NCBI RefSeq assembly: GCF_900116605.1
Contig: NZ_FPBC01000007.1
Coordinates: 62,001-126,000 of the forward strand
Reading direction: 5' to 3'
From: Pseudomonas marincola
GTDB lineage: Bacteria > Pseudomonadota > Gammaproteobacteria > Pseudomonadales > Pseudomonadaceae
DNA: 64,000 bases
Under the pieces are notes generated by a model. It saw nothing but the letters and a program-made list of their open reading frames with translations, searched no databases and had not been told where the DNA came from. The position numbers were made by a program, and so were the translations under genes. This document shows, piece after piece, positions 1 to 9,198 of the stretch (the stretch's first letter is position 1; every line of letters starts with the position of its first letter).

Positions 1-2
1 CC

Positions 3-156
3 GGGGTTTGTGATTATCGGGGGGCGTGGCCGGGCGGCTTCATGGCTTTTAACGAATTGGCCCGGGATTGGTGGCGTGGCGCAAATCGTCCGACGGATTG
101 CGTTGCTTCGCGCCGCTATCCATCCTCCGGGGGTTTGTGATTATCTAGGCGTGGCC
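3..156. repeat. Direct repeat pair (GGGGTTTGTGATTATC...GGCGTGGCC)
   Basis: The stretch at 3-31 recurs with small changes at 130-156: both copies read GGGGTTTGTGATTATC, then a short variable spacer, then GGCGTGGCC. The copies are about 127 bp apart. No convincing gene lies in 1-296; the short reading frames here are Arg/Gly/Ala-rich with no family resemblance. The stretch is downstream of the LysR gene that ends at 297. Confidence 0.6.
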
Positions 157-200
157 TGTGGAGGATGGAATCCGCGTCGCGGCTTCCGTCATGGCGGACT
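120..200. repeat. Partial copy of the intergenic repeat found at 18373-18750
   Basis: CCATCCTCC (120-128) and GGAGGATGG (160-168) face each other as inverted arms. The 41 bases from 160 match the reverse complement of the right-hand ends of the tandem units at 18445-18485 with about three differences by eye, including the palindromic CCGTCATGACGG core (changed by one base here). This ties the left edge of the window to the tandem repeat 18 kb away. Confidence 0.7.
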
Positions 201-296
201 TTCTGGTGGGTGCGGTTTGCTTGTGGTCGCGGTGCGGTTACGGCGCGCGGCGATTGTGCTTCGGCGCCGCATATGCACTCCCAATATTGCTCTGCG

Positions 297-1202
297 TTAA
301 CGGCCGACTTCGCCTGTTTCGAGCTTGCGCCAGAGCAATCGTACGGCTGCTTTGCGGACTAACGCGCAGCGATACAGGCGGATTTCCAGCGGTGCTTGCC
401 AGCTCTCGCCGCCACACACCACCAACTCCCCACGCGCCAGTTCGGCGGTGACGCTGAGGCGCGGCACCCATGCCACGCCCATGCCTTGTAGCGCCATACT
501 TTTCAGGCTGTCGGCCATCGCGGTTTCGTAAACGGTGACCGAACGCAGCGCACGTTGGCGCAACAGCAGGTTTACCGAGCGACCCAAAAATGCACCTGCG
601 GTGTAGGCCAGCAACGGCACGGTCTGGCCTGAATCGAGATCGAACAGTGCTTGCCCCTGCTCATCCACGGCGCACACCGGCAGCATCTCGGTGCGGCCCA
701 TGTGCAGCGACGGGAATATTTCAGGGTCCATTTGCAGCGCTGCATCGGGGTCGTAATAGGCGAGGATCAAATCGCAGCTGCCTTCACGCAACGAGTGCAC
801 CGCCTCGCCGACGTTGGTTGCGACCAATCGGGTATTTAGCGGCAACCCTTCGCGGCGCAAGCGTGCAATCCATTCCGGAAAGAAGCCCAGCGTGAGCGAG
901 TGCGCGGCGGATATCTGCAAGACCTCGCCTTGCTTACCCTCAAGATTATGCAGATGCCGGACGACTTCGCTGAGTTGCTCGACCATGCTCCGCGCCGTCA
1001 CCAGAAACAGCTGCCCGGCTTCAGTTAGTTCGATCGGCGTACATGAACGATTGATCAGCGTCAGCCCGAGTACCGTCTCCAGGCTGCGAATGCGCCGACT
1101 GAAAGCCGGCTGGGTGACGAAGCGTTTTTCAGCGGCCCGCGAAAAGCTGCGCGTGGCGGCAAGCACCACAAAGTCTTCCAGCCACTTGCTCTCAAGGTTC
1201 AT
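297..1202 (-). CDS. LysR-family transcriptional regulator divergent from aspA
   Basis: A 301-residue protein with the standard LysR layout. Residues about 1-65 form the winged helix-turn-helix (RSFSRAAEKRFVTQPAFSRRI is the typical recognition region, with the family's A-F-S-R-R). Residues about 90-295 form the periplasmic-binding-like effector domain. It is transcribed away from aspA, with a 217-bp divergent region containing a LysR-type box at 1308-1324. The ATG at 1202 is preceded by GGAG in a good position. The gene order LysR-aspA is typical of Pseudomonas (PA5428-PA5429 by memory), so control of aspartase expression is likely but not shown. The effector is unknown. Confidence 0.9.
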   Translation of the reverse strand: MNLESKWLEDFVVLAATRSFSRAAEKRFVTQPAFSRRIRSLETVLGLTLINRSCTPIELTEAGQLFLVTARSMVEQLSEVVRHLHNLEGKQGEVLQISAAHSLTLGFFPEWIARLRREGLPLNTRLVATNVGEAVHSLREGSCDLILAYYDPDAALQMDPEIFPSLHMGRTEMLPVCAVDEQGQALFDLDSGQTVPLLAYTAGAFLGRSVNLLLRQRALRSVTVYETAMADSLKSMALQGMGVAWVPRLSVTAELARGELVVCGGESWQAPLEIRLYRCALVRKAAVRLLWRKLETGEVGR

Positions 1203-1307
1203 CTCAACTCCACCAATACGCCCTGCTGGCCATCAATCCGCGCGCCTCGATATTGCACTTCGGGCGCTCGCCTCACGTTCGCTTAACGCAAGTAGTCACA
1301 CCCGCAT

Positions 1308-1324
1308 TATGCCGATTGTGCATA
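1308..1324. promoter_or_regulatory. LysR-type box (TATGC-N7-GCATA) in the LysR/aspA divergent region
   Basis: The sequence has perfect 5-bp inverted arms TATGC (1308-1312) and GCATA (1320-1324) and contains the exact T-N11-A pattern of LysR operators. It lies about 95 bp upstream of aspA and 105 bp upstream of the LysR start. Binding by the adjacent regulator is inferred. Confidence 0.5.
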
Positions 1325-1419
1325 GCATAGCGTTTAACAGCATTGGCCGCCAAACCGTCGAAACCCCTAATCTATAGGCATCGCGGCGCCTGCCGCTTCC
1401 ATCAGAGACCTAGACGATC

Positions 1420-2844
<1,425 letters not shown>

Positions 2845-3184
2845 CAATTGGCCATTAATCATTTCCGACGAAACACGCTCTAAAGTGCTCAATCAGGGGA
2901 TTTGTGGGGGAGAAAACGCAGCGAACGCTCTGTAAACTGCGCGCCTTTCACTGCATCCCTGATTGCTGCTACACGATGTGAAGCATCCTCTCTTTTCCTG
3001 CACAGTAGGTTTATCGCCTGCTGCGCTATGGTGTTAGTGCAGGCCTGGTCTCTCACAAGCGGCTTGATGGGGCTGAACGGTGCCGGCCTAAATTAACCAA
3101 GCGCCTTTGCATTGCACGATAAAAGCACGCATTAAGGCCACCTAGATGGCCTGCTCAGCAACAGTTACCAAAAGGGTAAACCGC
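2845..3184. other. Intergenic region aspA-gltP
   Basis: 340 bp without a convincing gene. It holds a nested inverted repeat at 2890-2965 (see separate entry) and presumably the gltP promoter. No clear intrinsic terminator follows aspA. The frame opening at 2902 has no coding character. Confidence 0.6.
2890..2965 (+). ncRNA. Candidate structured leader or 3'-end RNA
   Basis: CAATCAGGG (2890-2898) pairs perfectly with CCCTGATTG (2957-2965). Inside the loop CGCAG (2917-2921) can pair with CTGCG (2937-2941), so the helices nest. There is no poly-U tail directly after it, so it is not a simple terminator. It could be part of the gltP leader or of the aspA 3' UTR. No known RNA family was recognised. 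Confidence 0.3.
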
Positions 3185-4453
3185 ATGACTCAGAGTTCTT
3201 CGAAGACGACGCTGCTAGGCCGCTGGAAACGTATGCCCCTGTGGCAGAAAATCATGATCGGGCTGGTGCTCGGGGTGATCACCGGCGCGGTCTTCAAGCA
3301 GGATGCACTGATAATCGCACCGATCGGCACGCTGTTTCTCAATGCCATCAAGATGCTCATCGTACCGCTGGTTTTCGTCTCACTGGTCTCGGGCATCACC
3401 TCCATGCAAGACACCGCCAAACTTGGGCGGATTAGCATTAAAACCATCAGCATTTACATGGTGACCACCGCATTCGCGGTGAGTATCGGCTTGTTATTCG
3501 GCGCGGTGTTTACCCCGGGCGAAGGCCTTAATATGGTAGCCAGCGGTACCGAAACGGCGAAAGAAGCGCCGTCACTGGTGAGCATTCTGGTCGGCCTGGT
3601 GCCGAGTAATCCGGTAACCGCGTTTGCTGAAGGCAACGTGCTGCAAATCATCGTGTTCGCCATCGCGATTGGCGTGAGCATGAACCTGGTCGGGGAAAAA
3701 GCGGCGCCGGTTGTAAAGCTGTTCGATGGCCTTGCCGAAACCTTCTACAAACTCACTGATCTGGTCATGAGCCTGGCGCCTTATGGTGTGTTCGCCCTGA
3801 TCGCAGGTGTAGTCGGCAGCCACGGCGCCGAAGTGTTGCTGCCGCTGGCGCAAGTAATCGGGGTGATTTACCTCGCCAGTATTGCCCACGTAATTCTGGT
3901 GTACGGCGGCCTCATTGGCCTGCTCGCGCGCCTCAATCCTGCGCGTTTTTTCCGTGGCATTGCCCCGGCTCTGGCAGTGGCGTTCAGTACTTCCAGCAGC
4001 TCCGGCACCCTGCCGGTATCGATTGAATGTGCGCGCAAAAATCTCGGCGTTTCCGAAGGCGTTGCAGGCTTCGTTCTGCCGGTTGGCGCGACCATCAACA
4101 TGGACGGCACGGCGATTTACCAAGGCGTACTTGCGCTCTTTATCGCGCAGGCGTTCGGTGTTGATCTGGGCGCGGGCCAGTACATGATGATCATCCTCAC
4201 CGCGACGCTGGCCTCGATTGGCACGGCGGGTGTACCCGGCGCAGGCTTGATCATGCTCGGCCTGGTGCTCACTGCCGCAGGCTTGCCGCTGGAAGGTGTG
4301 GCCCTGATTGCCGGTATCGACCGGATTCTCGACATGATGCGCACCGCGGTTAACGTTGCAGGCGACCTGATGACCACAACGCTGGTGGCCCGCAGCGAGA
4401 AAGAACTGGATGACGCGATCTTCGACAGCCCCAACCACGACGGCAACGACTGA
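3185..4453 (+). CDS. gltP: Dicarboxylate/glutamate:cation symporter (DAACS family, GltP-like)
   Basis: A 422-residue inner-membrane secondary transporter that imports glutamate/aspartate or C4-dicarboxylates with protons or sodium. The DAACS hallmarks are all present: the Ser-rich HP1 loop STSSSSGTLP (about 268-277), NMDGT (305-309), the HP2 loop GTAGVPGAG, and DMMRTAVNVAGD near the C terminus carrying the substrate-contacting Asp/Arg/Asn. The start chosen is the ATG at 3185, preceded by AAGGG at good spacing; an in-frame ATG at 3146 would add 13 polar residues and lacks a clear site. Neighbouring aspA suggests an acidic amino acid substrate, but DctA-type C4-dicarboxylate transport cannot be excluded. 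Confidence 0.92.
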   Translation: MTQSSSKTTLLGRWKRMPLWQKIMIGLVLGVITGAVFKQDALIIAPIGTLFLNAIKMLIVPLVFVSLVSGITSMQDTAKLGRISIKTISIYMVTTAFAVSIGLLFGAVFTPGEGLNMVASGTETAKEAPSLVSILVGLVPSNPVTAFAEGNVLQIIVFAIAIGVSMNLVGEKAAPVVKLFDGLAETFYKLTDLVMSLAPYGVFALIAGVVGSHGAEVLLPLAQVIGVIYLASIAHVILVYGGLIGLLARLNPARFFRGIAPALAVAFSTSSSSGTLPVSIECARKNLGVSEGVAGFVLPVGATINMDGTAIYQGVLALFIAQAFGVDLGAGQYMMIILTATLASIGTAGVPGAGLIMLGLVLTAAGLPLEGVALIAGIDRILDMMRTAVNVAGDLMTTTLVARSEKELDDAIFDSPNHDGND

Positions 4454-4463
4454 TCACCTCGCG

Positions 4464-4483
4464 CCTATTCGATCTCGAATAGG
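4464..4483. terminator. Hairpin between convergent genes
   Basis: A perfect 9-bp inverted repeat CCTATTCGA/TCGAATAGG with a 2-base gap lies between the gltP stop and the regulator stop on the other strand, overlapping the last codons of the latter. There is no U-tract on either side, so it is at best a weak bidirectional end signal. Confidence 0.35.
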
Positions 4484-5277
4484 CCATGCCGAATACGAGC
4501 GCCAGCCAAGCGTTGGCGCACGTCTTCATCGATACGCGGATCATCCGCCGCATAAAGCATCACCTGCCGGTAGGCATTGACGCGATTGATGTCACTCCCC
4601 AGAAATTCCCACACCACCCGCGTACAAGCTGGCGTACGCCGATCGCCACTGGAAACCCCGGTCTTCATGCCGTTAAGGCGAGTGATGCGACTCTTGAAAC
4701 TGGGAATCAGAATGGTCTGGCTCATCTCGTTGCCGGTCAGGCTTTCGTAGTCGATCAGAAACACCCGATCCTGCAAATAGAACGCTGCGCCCAGATACCG
4801 ACACCGCACCCAGTCTTCGGCGCTACCGCCCCGCGCTCGCTCCTGACGTTCCTGACGCTCGAATACAAAGCTGCCACGCTCCTCACGCAAATGCACCAGC
4901 GAGAGCAGAATCTGCCCCGGCACCGACATGCAATTTGAATATTCGAAGTAGTAGCCGCAGTAGCGCGAAAGATCGCTGGCGTGTTGATTGATCGACTCGA
5001 ACAACTCCAGCAGCGGCGCCCCCGAAGATGCAGACGTCTGGCTGTTGCCACGCGCGCCCACCAGTCGGGCGAATTGATCCTCAGGCAGCGCCAGCTCGTA
5101 ATCCTCAACCCCAAAGAAGTCGCAAATGCGTTTGCGGTTATGCGCGGTCGGACGGCTCTGCCCCGCCAGATAGCGGTTGAACTGTGCCCGGTTGATCGCC
5201 AGCTTGCGGCACACCTCGGCAATCGATCGGTAATGACTGCACAGCAGCTTGAGGTTGTTACCAAAGGTTTCGGACAT
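4465..5277 (-). CDS. Helix-turn-helix (Cro/C1-type) transcriptional regulator
   Basis: A 270-residue protein with an N-terminal HTH: SIAEVCRKLAINRAQFNRYLAG (about 18-39) has the Cro/C1 pattern in which the recognition helix is followed by RYLAG. The remaining 200 residues form a C-terminal domain I do not recognise, presumably for sensing. The gene is divergent from the alanine/glycine:cation symporter, and the intergenic region has GCATCA repeats that may be its operator. Regulation of the symporter is inferred from position only. Confidence 0.8.
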   Translation of the reverse strand: MSETFGNNLKLLCSHYRSIAEVCRKLAINRAQFNRYLAGQSRPTAHNRKRICDFFGVEDYELALPEDQFARLVGARGNSQTSASSGAPLLELFESINQHASDLSRYCGYYFEYSNCMSVPGQILLSLVHLREERGSFVFERQERQERARGGSAEDWVRCRYLGAAFYLQDRVFLIDYESLTGNEMSQTILIPSFKSRITRLNGMKTGVSSGDRRTPACTRVVWEFLGSDINRVNAYRQVMLYAADDPRIDEDVRQRLAGARIRHGLFEIE

Positions 5278-5290
5278 GCGGGCCGCCAGA

Positions 5291-5329
5291 CTGATGCGAG
5301 TGACGCGATATTAGCATCAAATAGCATCA
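5291..5329. promoter_or_regulatory. Candidate operator: TAGCATCA direct repeats plus inverted copy
   Basis: TAGCATCA occurs at 5312-5319 and again at 5322-5329, exactly one helical turn apart. An inverted relative TGATGCG occurs at 5292-5298. The cluster lies just upstream of the regulator gene and in front of the divergent symporter. This is a plausible autoregulatory and symporter operator. Confidence 0.4.
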
Positions 5330-5434
5330 CTTCACTGCAACCCGCGAAATTGTTTGCTGCTATCGCATCGTCAACCATTTAGCAGCGCCCGCAGAGGCCA
5401 TCTCCTAACCAGAACAACAAGAGTGACCACGCCC

Positions 5435-6883
5435 ATGCTCGACTTACTCAACGACCTCATCTGGAGCAAGCTGCTGATTGTGATGCTGATCGGCCTCGGC
5501 CTGTTCTTCACCATCGCCTCACGCTTTGTTCAATTTCGCTATTTCGGCAACATGTTCAGCATCTTCGCTGAAGCCTTCCAACGCCAACCTGGCCAACTCA
5601 GCTCGTTCCAGGCACTGATGCTGTCGGTTGCAGGGCGCGTCGGCGCAGGCAACATTGCCGGTGTTTCGGTGGCCATTATTCTTGGCGGCCCGGGCGCTAT
5701 TTTCTGGATGTGGGTTGTGGCGCTGGTCGGCATGGCCACCAGCTATTTCGAATGCTCACTGGCTCAGCTGTACAAGCGCCGTGACGCAGACGGCAGCTAC
5801 CGTGGCGGCCCGGCCTTTTACATTCAGCACGGCCTCAAGCAGCGCTGGTTGGGCATCGTGGTTTCGATTCTGCTGCTGATGACCTTCGGCTTCGGCTTCA
5901 ACGCCGTGCAGTCGTACACCGTCGCCAGCTCGCTGCATGACACCTTCGGCGTACCGACCCAGATCAGCGGCGTGGTGCTGATGGCCGTTATCGGCCTGAT
6001 TATCTTCGGCGGCATCAAGCGTATCGCCAAGTTTGCAGACATTCTGGTGCCGGTCATGGCGTTCTCCTACATCGCCATGGCGCTGTTCGTGATCGGCAGC
6101 AACATTGATCGCGTACCGGAAACTCTGACACTGATTTTGCGCAGCGCATTTGGCCTTGAGCCCGCATTCGCCGGCGGTATCGGCGCAGCCATCATCATGG
6201 GCGTCAAGCGCGGTTTGTTCTCCAACGAAGCCGGTCTGGGCAGTGCGCCCAACGTTGCCGCTGTTGCCGAGGTCAAGCACCCGGTTGCGCAAGGCATCGT
6301 ACAGTCGCTCAGCGTATTCATCGACACCATCATTCTGTGCAGCTGCACCGCGCTGATCATTCTGCTCTCCGGCGTTTATCAGCCAGGCAGCGAAATGGCC
6401 GGTGTATTGCTTACCCAAACCGCCGTTGCCAGCGTGGTCGGCGAGTGGGGCCGCGTGTTCATCAGCATTGCATTGCTGCTGTTCGTGTTCACCACCTTGA
6501 TCTACAACTACTACCTGGGCGAAAACGCACTGGGCTTCTTCACCCAGAAGCGCTCACCGGTTGTGGTTTACCGCGTACTGGTTATCGGGCTGGTGTTCTG
6601 GGGTTCGGTACAAGACCTGGGCACCGTATTTGCCTTTGCAGACGTGACCATGGGCCTGCTCGCCATCTGCAACCTGATTGCCCTGGCATTGCTGTTCAAG
6701 GTCGGCCTGCGCTTGATGCGTGACTACGACAAGCAAATCAAAGCTGGTGTAAAGTCTCCGGTATTCGACCCCAAAGGCTTTGCTGATCTGGACCTCGACC
6801 CAACTGTTTGGAGCGCGCCAGTCGCAGCCGAGCCAGCTCGTACTGATTCTGTAGTTGCCAGCGAGCCTCTGCATCAGCGCTGA
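5435..6883 (+). CDS. Alanine/glycine:cation symporter (AGCS family)
   Basis: A 482-residue inner-membrane sodium- or proton-coupled uptake carrier for alanine or glycine. Family features are the long N-terminal hydrophobic block, GAGNIAGVSVAIILGGPGAIFW-like glycine-rich region (residues about 68-90), ECSLAQLYK (about 107-115), the central GGIKRIAKFAD and RGLFSNEAGLGSAPN (about 252-266), which is a strong AGCS signature. The ATG at 5435 is chosen because GAGTGA precedes it and hydrophobic sequence begins at once; the frame is open further upstream to 5354 without a matching protein. A strong terminator follows at 6902. Confidence 0.92.
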   Translation: MLDLLNDLIWSKLLIVMLIGLGLFFTIASRFVQFRYFGNMFSIFAEAFQRQPGQLSSFQALMLSVAGRVGAGNIAGVSVAIILGGPGAIFWMWVVALVGMATSYFECSLAQLYKRRDADGSYRGGPAFYIQHGLKQRWLGIVVSILLLMTFGFGFNAVQSYTVASSLHDTFGVPTQISGVVLMAVIGLIIFGGIKRIAKFADILVPVMAFSYIAMALFVIGSNIDRVPETLTLILRSAFGLEPAFAGGIGAAIIMGVKRGLFSNEAGLGSAPNVAAVAEVKHPVAQGIVQSLSVFIDTIILCSCTALIILLSGVYQPGSEMAGVLLTQTAVASVVGEWGRVFISIALLLFVFTTLIYNYYLGENALGFFTQKRSPVVVYRVLVIGLVFWGSVQDLGTVFAFADVTMGLLAICNLIALALLFKVGLRLMRDYDKQIKAGVKSPVFDPKGFADLDLDPTVWSAPVAAEPARTDSVVASEPLHQR

Positions 6884-6901
6884 GTGAGTCGCCAACTCGC
6901 A

Positions 6902-6928
6902 AAAAGGGGGCTTCGGCCCCCTTTTTTT
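6902..6928 (+). terminator. Intrinsic terminator after the AGCS symporter
   Basis: GGGGGC (6906-6911), a TTCG tetraloop and GCCCCC (6916-6921) are followed by seven T residues. A run of A residues before the stem would let it work in reverse as well. It separates the symporter from ansA. Confidence 0.9.
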
Positions 6929-6949
6929 AGCCTTCATTTAGGAGCCAAC

Positions 6950-7942
6950 ATGTCTGCGTGTGAAAAACTCCTGCTGCTCTATACCGGCGGCACCATCGGT
7001 ATGCAGCAAAGCGCCGACGGACTGGCGCCGGCCTCGGGGTTTGAGGCGCGCGTACGAGCCCAACAAGCACAGGCTGGCGATCTGCATCTGCCTGACTGGT
7101 GCTTCCGCGAACTGCTGCCGCCCATCGACAGCGCCAACATGAGCCAGAGCAACTGGCTGGCAATGGTCGACGCTATCCGCGCCGGCATTGAACAAGACGG
7201 CTGCGATGGCGTGCTGGTTCTGCAAGGCACCGACACCCTCGCCTACAGCGCCGCCGCATTGAGCTTTTTGCTGTTGGGCCTGCCGGTGCCGGTCGTGCTT
7301 ACTGGCGCCATGTTACCGGCCGGCGCTGAAGGCAGCGACGCCTGGGCTAACCTGTTTGGCGCCATGCAGGCATTGCATCAAGGGACCGCGCAAGGCGTTC
7401 AGGTGTACTTCAATGGCGCGCTGATGCACGGCGCCCGCGTCAGCAAACTGCAAAGCGATGCCTTCGACGCCTTTACCATATTGCCGCGCCAGCGCATGGC
7501 CGAGCGCGCGACCCAACTGCCCGACGCGATCAACTATCGCGTACAACGCCAGCCGGTGAATATTGCCGTGCTGCCGTTCTATCCAGGCATTCAGGCCAGC
7601 CATGTCAGCGCATTGCTCAACAGCGGAGTTCAGGCACTGCTGCTTGAATGCTACGGCAGCGGCACCGGCCCATCGGATAACACTGAACTACTGGCCACGC
7701 TCAAAGCGGCTCACGAGCGCGGCGTGGTGCTTGCCGCTATCAGTCAGTGTCCGCAAGGGCATGTCGAATTTGGCGTGTATGCGGCTGGCAGCCAACTGCG
7801 CAACGCCGGGCTAATATCCGCGGGTGGCATGACTCGCGAAGCCGCCTTGGGCAAGTTATTCTGTTTGTTGGGCGCGGGCCTGCCACCTGCAGAAGTCGAG
7901 CACTGGTTTGCTCTGGACCTCTGCGGCGAACGCGCCGAATAA
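6950..7942 (+). CDS. ansA: Cytoplasmic (type I) L-asparaginase
   Basis: A 330-residue enzyme that hydrolyses L-asparagine to aspartate and ammonia. The first signature YTGGTIGM is at residues 11-18, with Thr12 as the expected nucleophile. The second, GTDT, is at 93-96 (Asp95). There is no signal peptide, which fits the low-affinity cytoplasmic type. The ATG at 6950 has GGAG just upstream; the frame extends to 6884 but would run through the terminator stem. Together with aspA it would feed asparagine carbon to fumarate. It is followed by a terminator at 7955. Confidence 0.92.
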   Translation: MSACEKLLLLYTGGTIGMQQSADGLAPASGFEARVRAQQAQAGDLHLPDWCFRELLPPIDSANMSQSNWLAMVDAIRAGIEQDGCDGVLVLQGTDTLAYSAAALSFLLLGLPVPVVLTGAMLPAGAEGSDAWANLFGAMQALHQGTAQGVQVYFNGALMHGARVSKLQSDAFDAFTILPRQRMAERATQLPDAINYRVQRQPVNIAVLPFYPGIQASHVSALLNSGVQALLLECYGSGTGPSDNTELLATLKAAHERGVVLAAISQCPQGHVEFGVYAAGSQLRNAGLISAGGMTREAALGKLFCLLGAGLPPAEVEHWFALDLCGERAE

Positions 7943-7954
7943 GACATCGCTGAA

Positions 7955-7985
7955 GCCCCTGGCAGCATGGTTGCCGGGGCATTTT
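7955..7985 (+). terminator. Intrinsic terminator after ansA
   Basis: GCCCCTGGCA pairs with TGCCGGGGC across a short loop, and ATTTTC follows. The position 12 bp after the ansA stop fits. Confidence 0.7.
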
Positions 7986-8074
7986 CAACGCATGATTTTG
8001 TTCCGCCAAGGCCGTGAACATCACTGCCAGCTGAATCAAAAGTTCCTCGAACAATAATTACAGGAGGACGCAAC

Positions 8075-8533
8075 ATGCCCGCTCGTATCGAGATAGAAGT
8101 TCGCCCCGTCACTGCTGACGATCACGCCGCGTGGCTGCCACTGTGGCAGGGTTATCAGCGCTTCTACATGACCGAAATTCCAAGCGAGACCAGCGACATC
8201 AACTGGCAGCGCTTTCTTGATCCTGCCGAACCGATGCACGCAGCACTGGCCTGGCATGAAGGTGAGGCCATTGGCTTGGTGCACTGGGTTTACCACCGCT
8301 CAACCTGGACGGTTGAAGATTACTGCTACCTGCAGGACTTGTTCATCAATAAAGCCGTGCGCAGCAACGGCGCCGGACGCAAGCTCATTGAGTTTGTTTA
8401 TGAGCAGGCCAAGCAAGCCAGCTGCGCACGAACTTACTGGCTCACCCACGAGAGCAATAGCCGCGCCATGCTGCTTTATGAGCGTGTGGCCGAGCGCTCC
8501 GGCTTTTTGCAGTACCGCAAAGTCTTCAAATAA
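8075..8533 (+). CDS. GNAT-family N-acetyltransferase
   Basis: A 152-residue single-domain acetyl-CoA-dependent acetyltransferase. The YLQDLFINKAVRSNGAGRKL segment (about 88-107) contains the beta4 strand and the acetyl-CoA pyrophosphate loop (R-x-x-G-x-G/A-like, here RSNGAGRKL). The C-terminal SNSRAMLLYERVAERSGF block is the usual N-x-x-A-x-x-L-Y motif. A strong AGGAGG precedes the ATG. The substrate is unknown; the family includes enzymes for amino acids, amines and peptides. It stands alone after the ansA terminator and before a gene on the other strand. Confidence 0.88.
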   Translation: MPARIEIEVRPVTADDHAAWLPLWQGYQRFYMTEIPSETSDINWQRFLDPAEPMHAALAWHEGEAIGLVHWVYHRSTWTVEDYCYLQDLFINKAVRSNGAGRKLIEFVYEQAKQASCARTYWLTHESNSRAMLLYERVAERSGFLQYRKVFK

Positions 8534-8567
8534 ATTGATCAACCCAGCGTGGCTGCGCTGGGTTGAG

Positions 8568-8981
8568 TCACTCCAGCGGTGGAAACTCGGGATAACGCGG
8601 CAAGGCGTCGGCAAACTCAGCCCAGGCCAGATGCTCCGCATGCCAATAATGCAAAGTCGGCTCTATAAGTTGCGGCGTGTCGAGACTGCCAACACTGATA
8701 TCAATCAGGCCCGGCAGAAACGTCGCTGTGAAGGTAATTTGCGTGCCGCAAGTTGCACAAAAGCCGCGCTGAGCATCTTCTGAGGATGCATAAAGCGTGG
8801 TCTCTCCCTGAGTAAAAGTAACCTGCTCCTGTCGATATAACGCCCAGGCAACAGCGGGCGCAGCATGGGCACGGCGGCACATTGTGCAATGACAGATCGC
8901 CGCCATCAGCGGCTCGCCCTCGACGCTGTAACGCAGGCTCCCGCACAAGCAACCGCCCTCTAACCTTGCAGTCTGCATCAT
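8568..8981 (-). CDS. GFA/CENP-V-domain zinc protein
   Basis: A 137-residue protein of the glutathione-dependent formaldehyde-activating (GFA) fold. Zinc ligands are visible: C11-x-C13, C30-x-C32-x2-C35 and C75-x2-C78. The family was named for an enzyme that couples glutathione to formaldehyde, but most members have no proven activity and may bind other small thiols or aldehydes. It lies on the minus strand between two unrelated genes. Two adjacent ATGs (8981, 8978) are possible starts, with GGAG upstream. Confidence 0.88.
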   Translation of the reverse strand: MMQTARLEGGCLCGSLRYSVEGEPLMAAICHCTMCRRAHAAPAVAWALYRQEQVTFTQGETTLYASSEDAQRGFCATCGTQITFTATFLPGLIDISVGSLDTPQLIEPTLHYWHAEHLAWAEFADALPRYPEFPPLE

Positions 8982-9134
8982 CCATCTCCAGTCAGTTGTG
9001 TGTCAGAAAATCCTAGACCACGGCACCGCGTTACGCAGTAAAAGCGCGGCGAAGACTTAGCTGGATAATTAGGCTGGTTTGAAGGGCCGCGGCGATGCCC
9101 GCAGCAAGGGTTGTGACGCATTTGCGATAAAACA

Positions 9135-9169
9135 AAAAGGGGGATGCTCGGCCGAGCAGCCCCCTTTCT
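9135..9169 (-). terminator. Intrinsic terminator for the serine hydrolase gene
   Basis: Read on the minus strand, GGGGGCTGCTCGG pairs with CCGAGCATCCCCC apart from one internal mismatch and ends in TTTTTGTTTT. It lies 30 bp past the stop at 9199. Confidence 0.85.
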
Positions 9170-9198
9170 TCACGGATAGAAGTAAACCTTCGAGCCGC

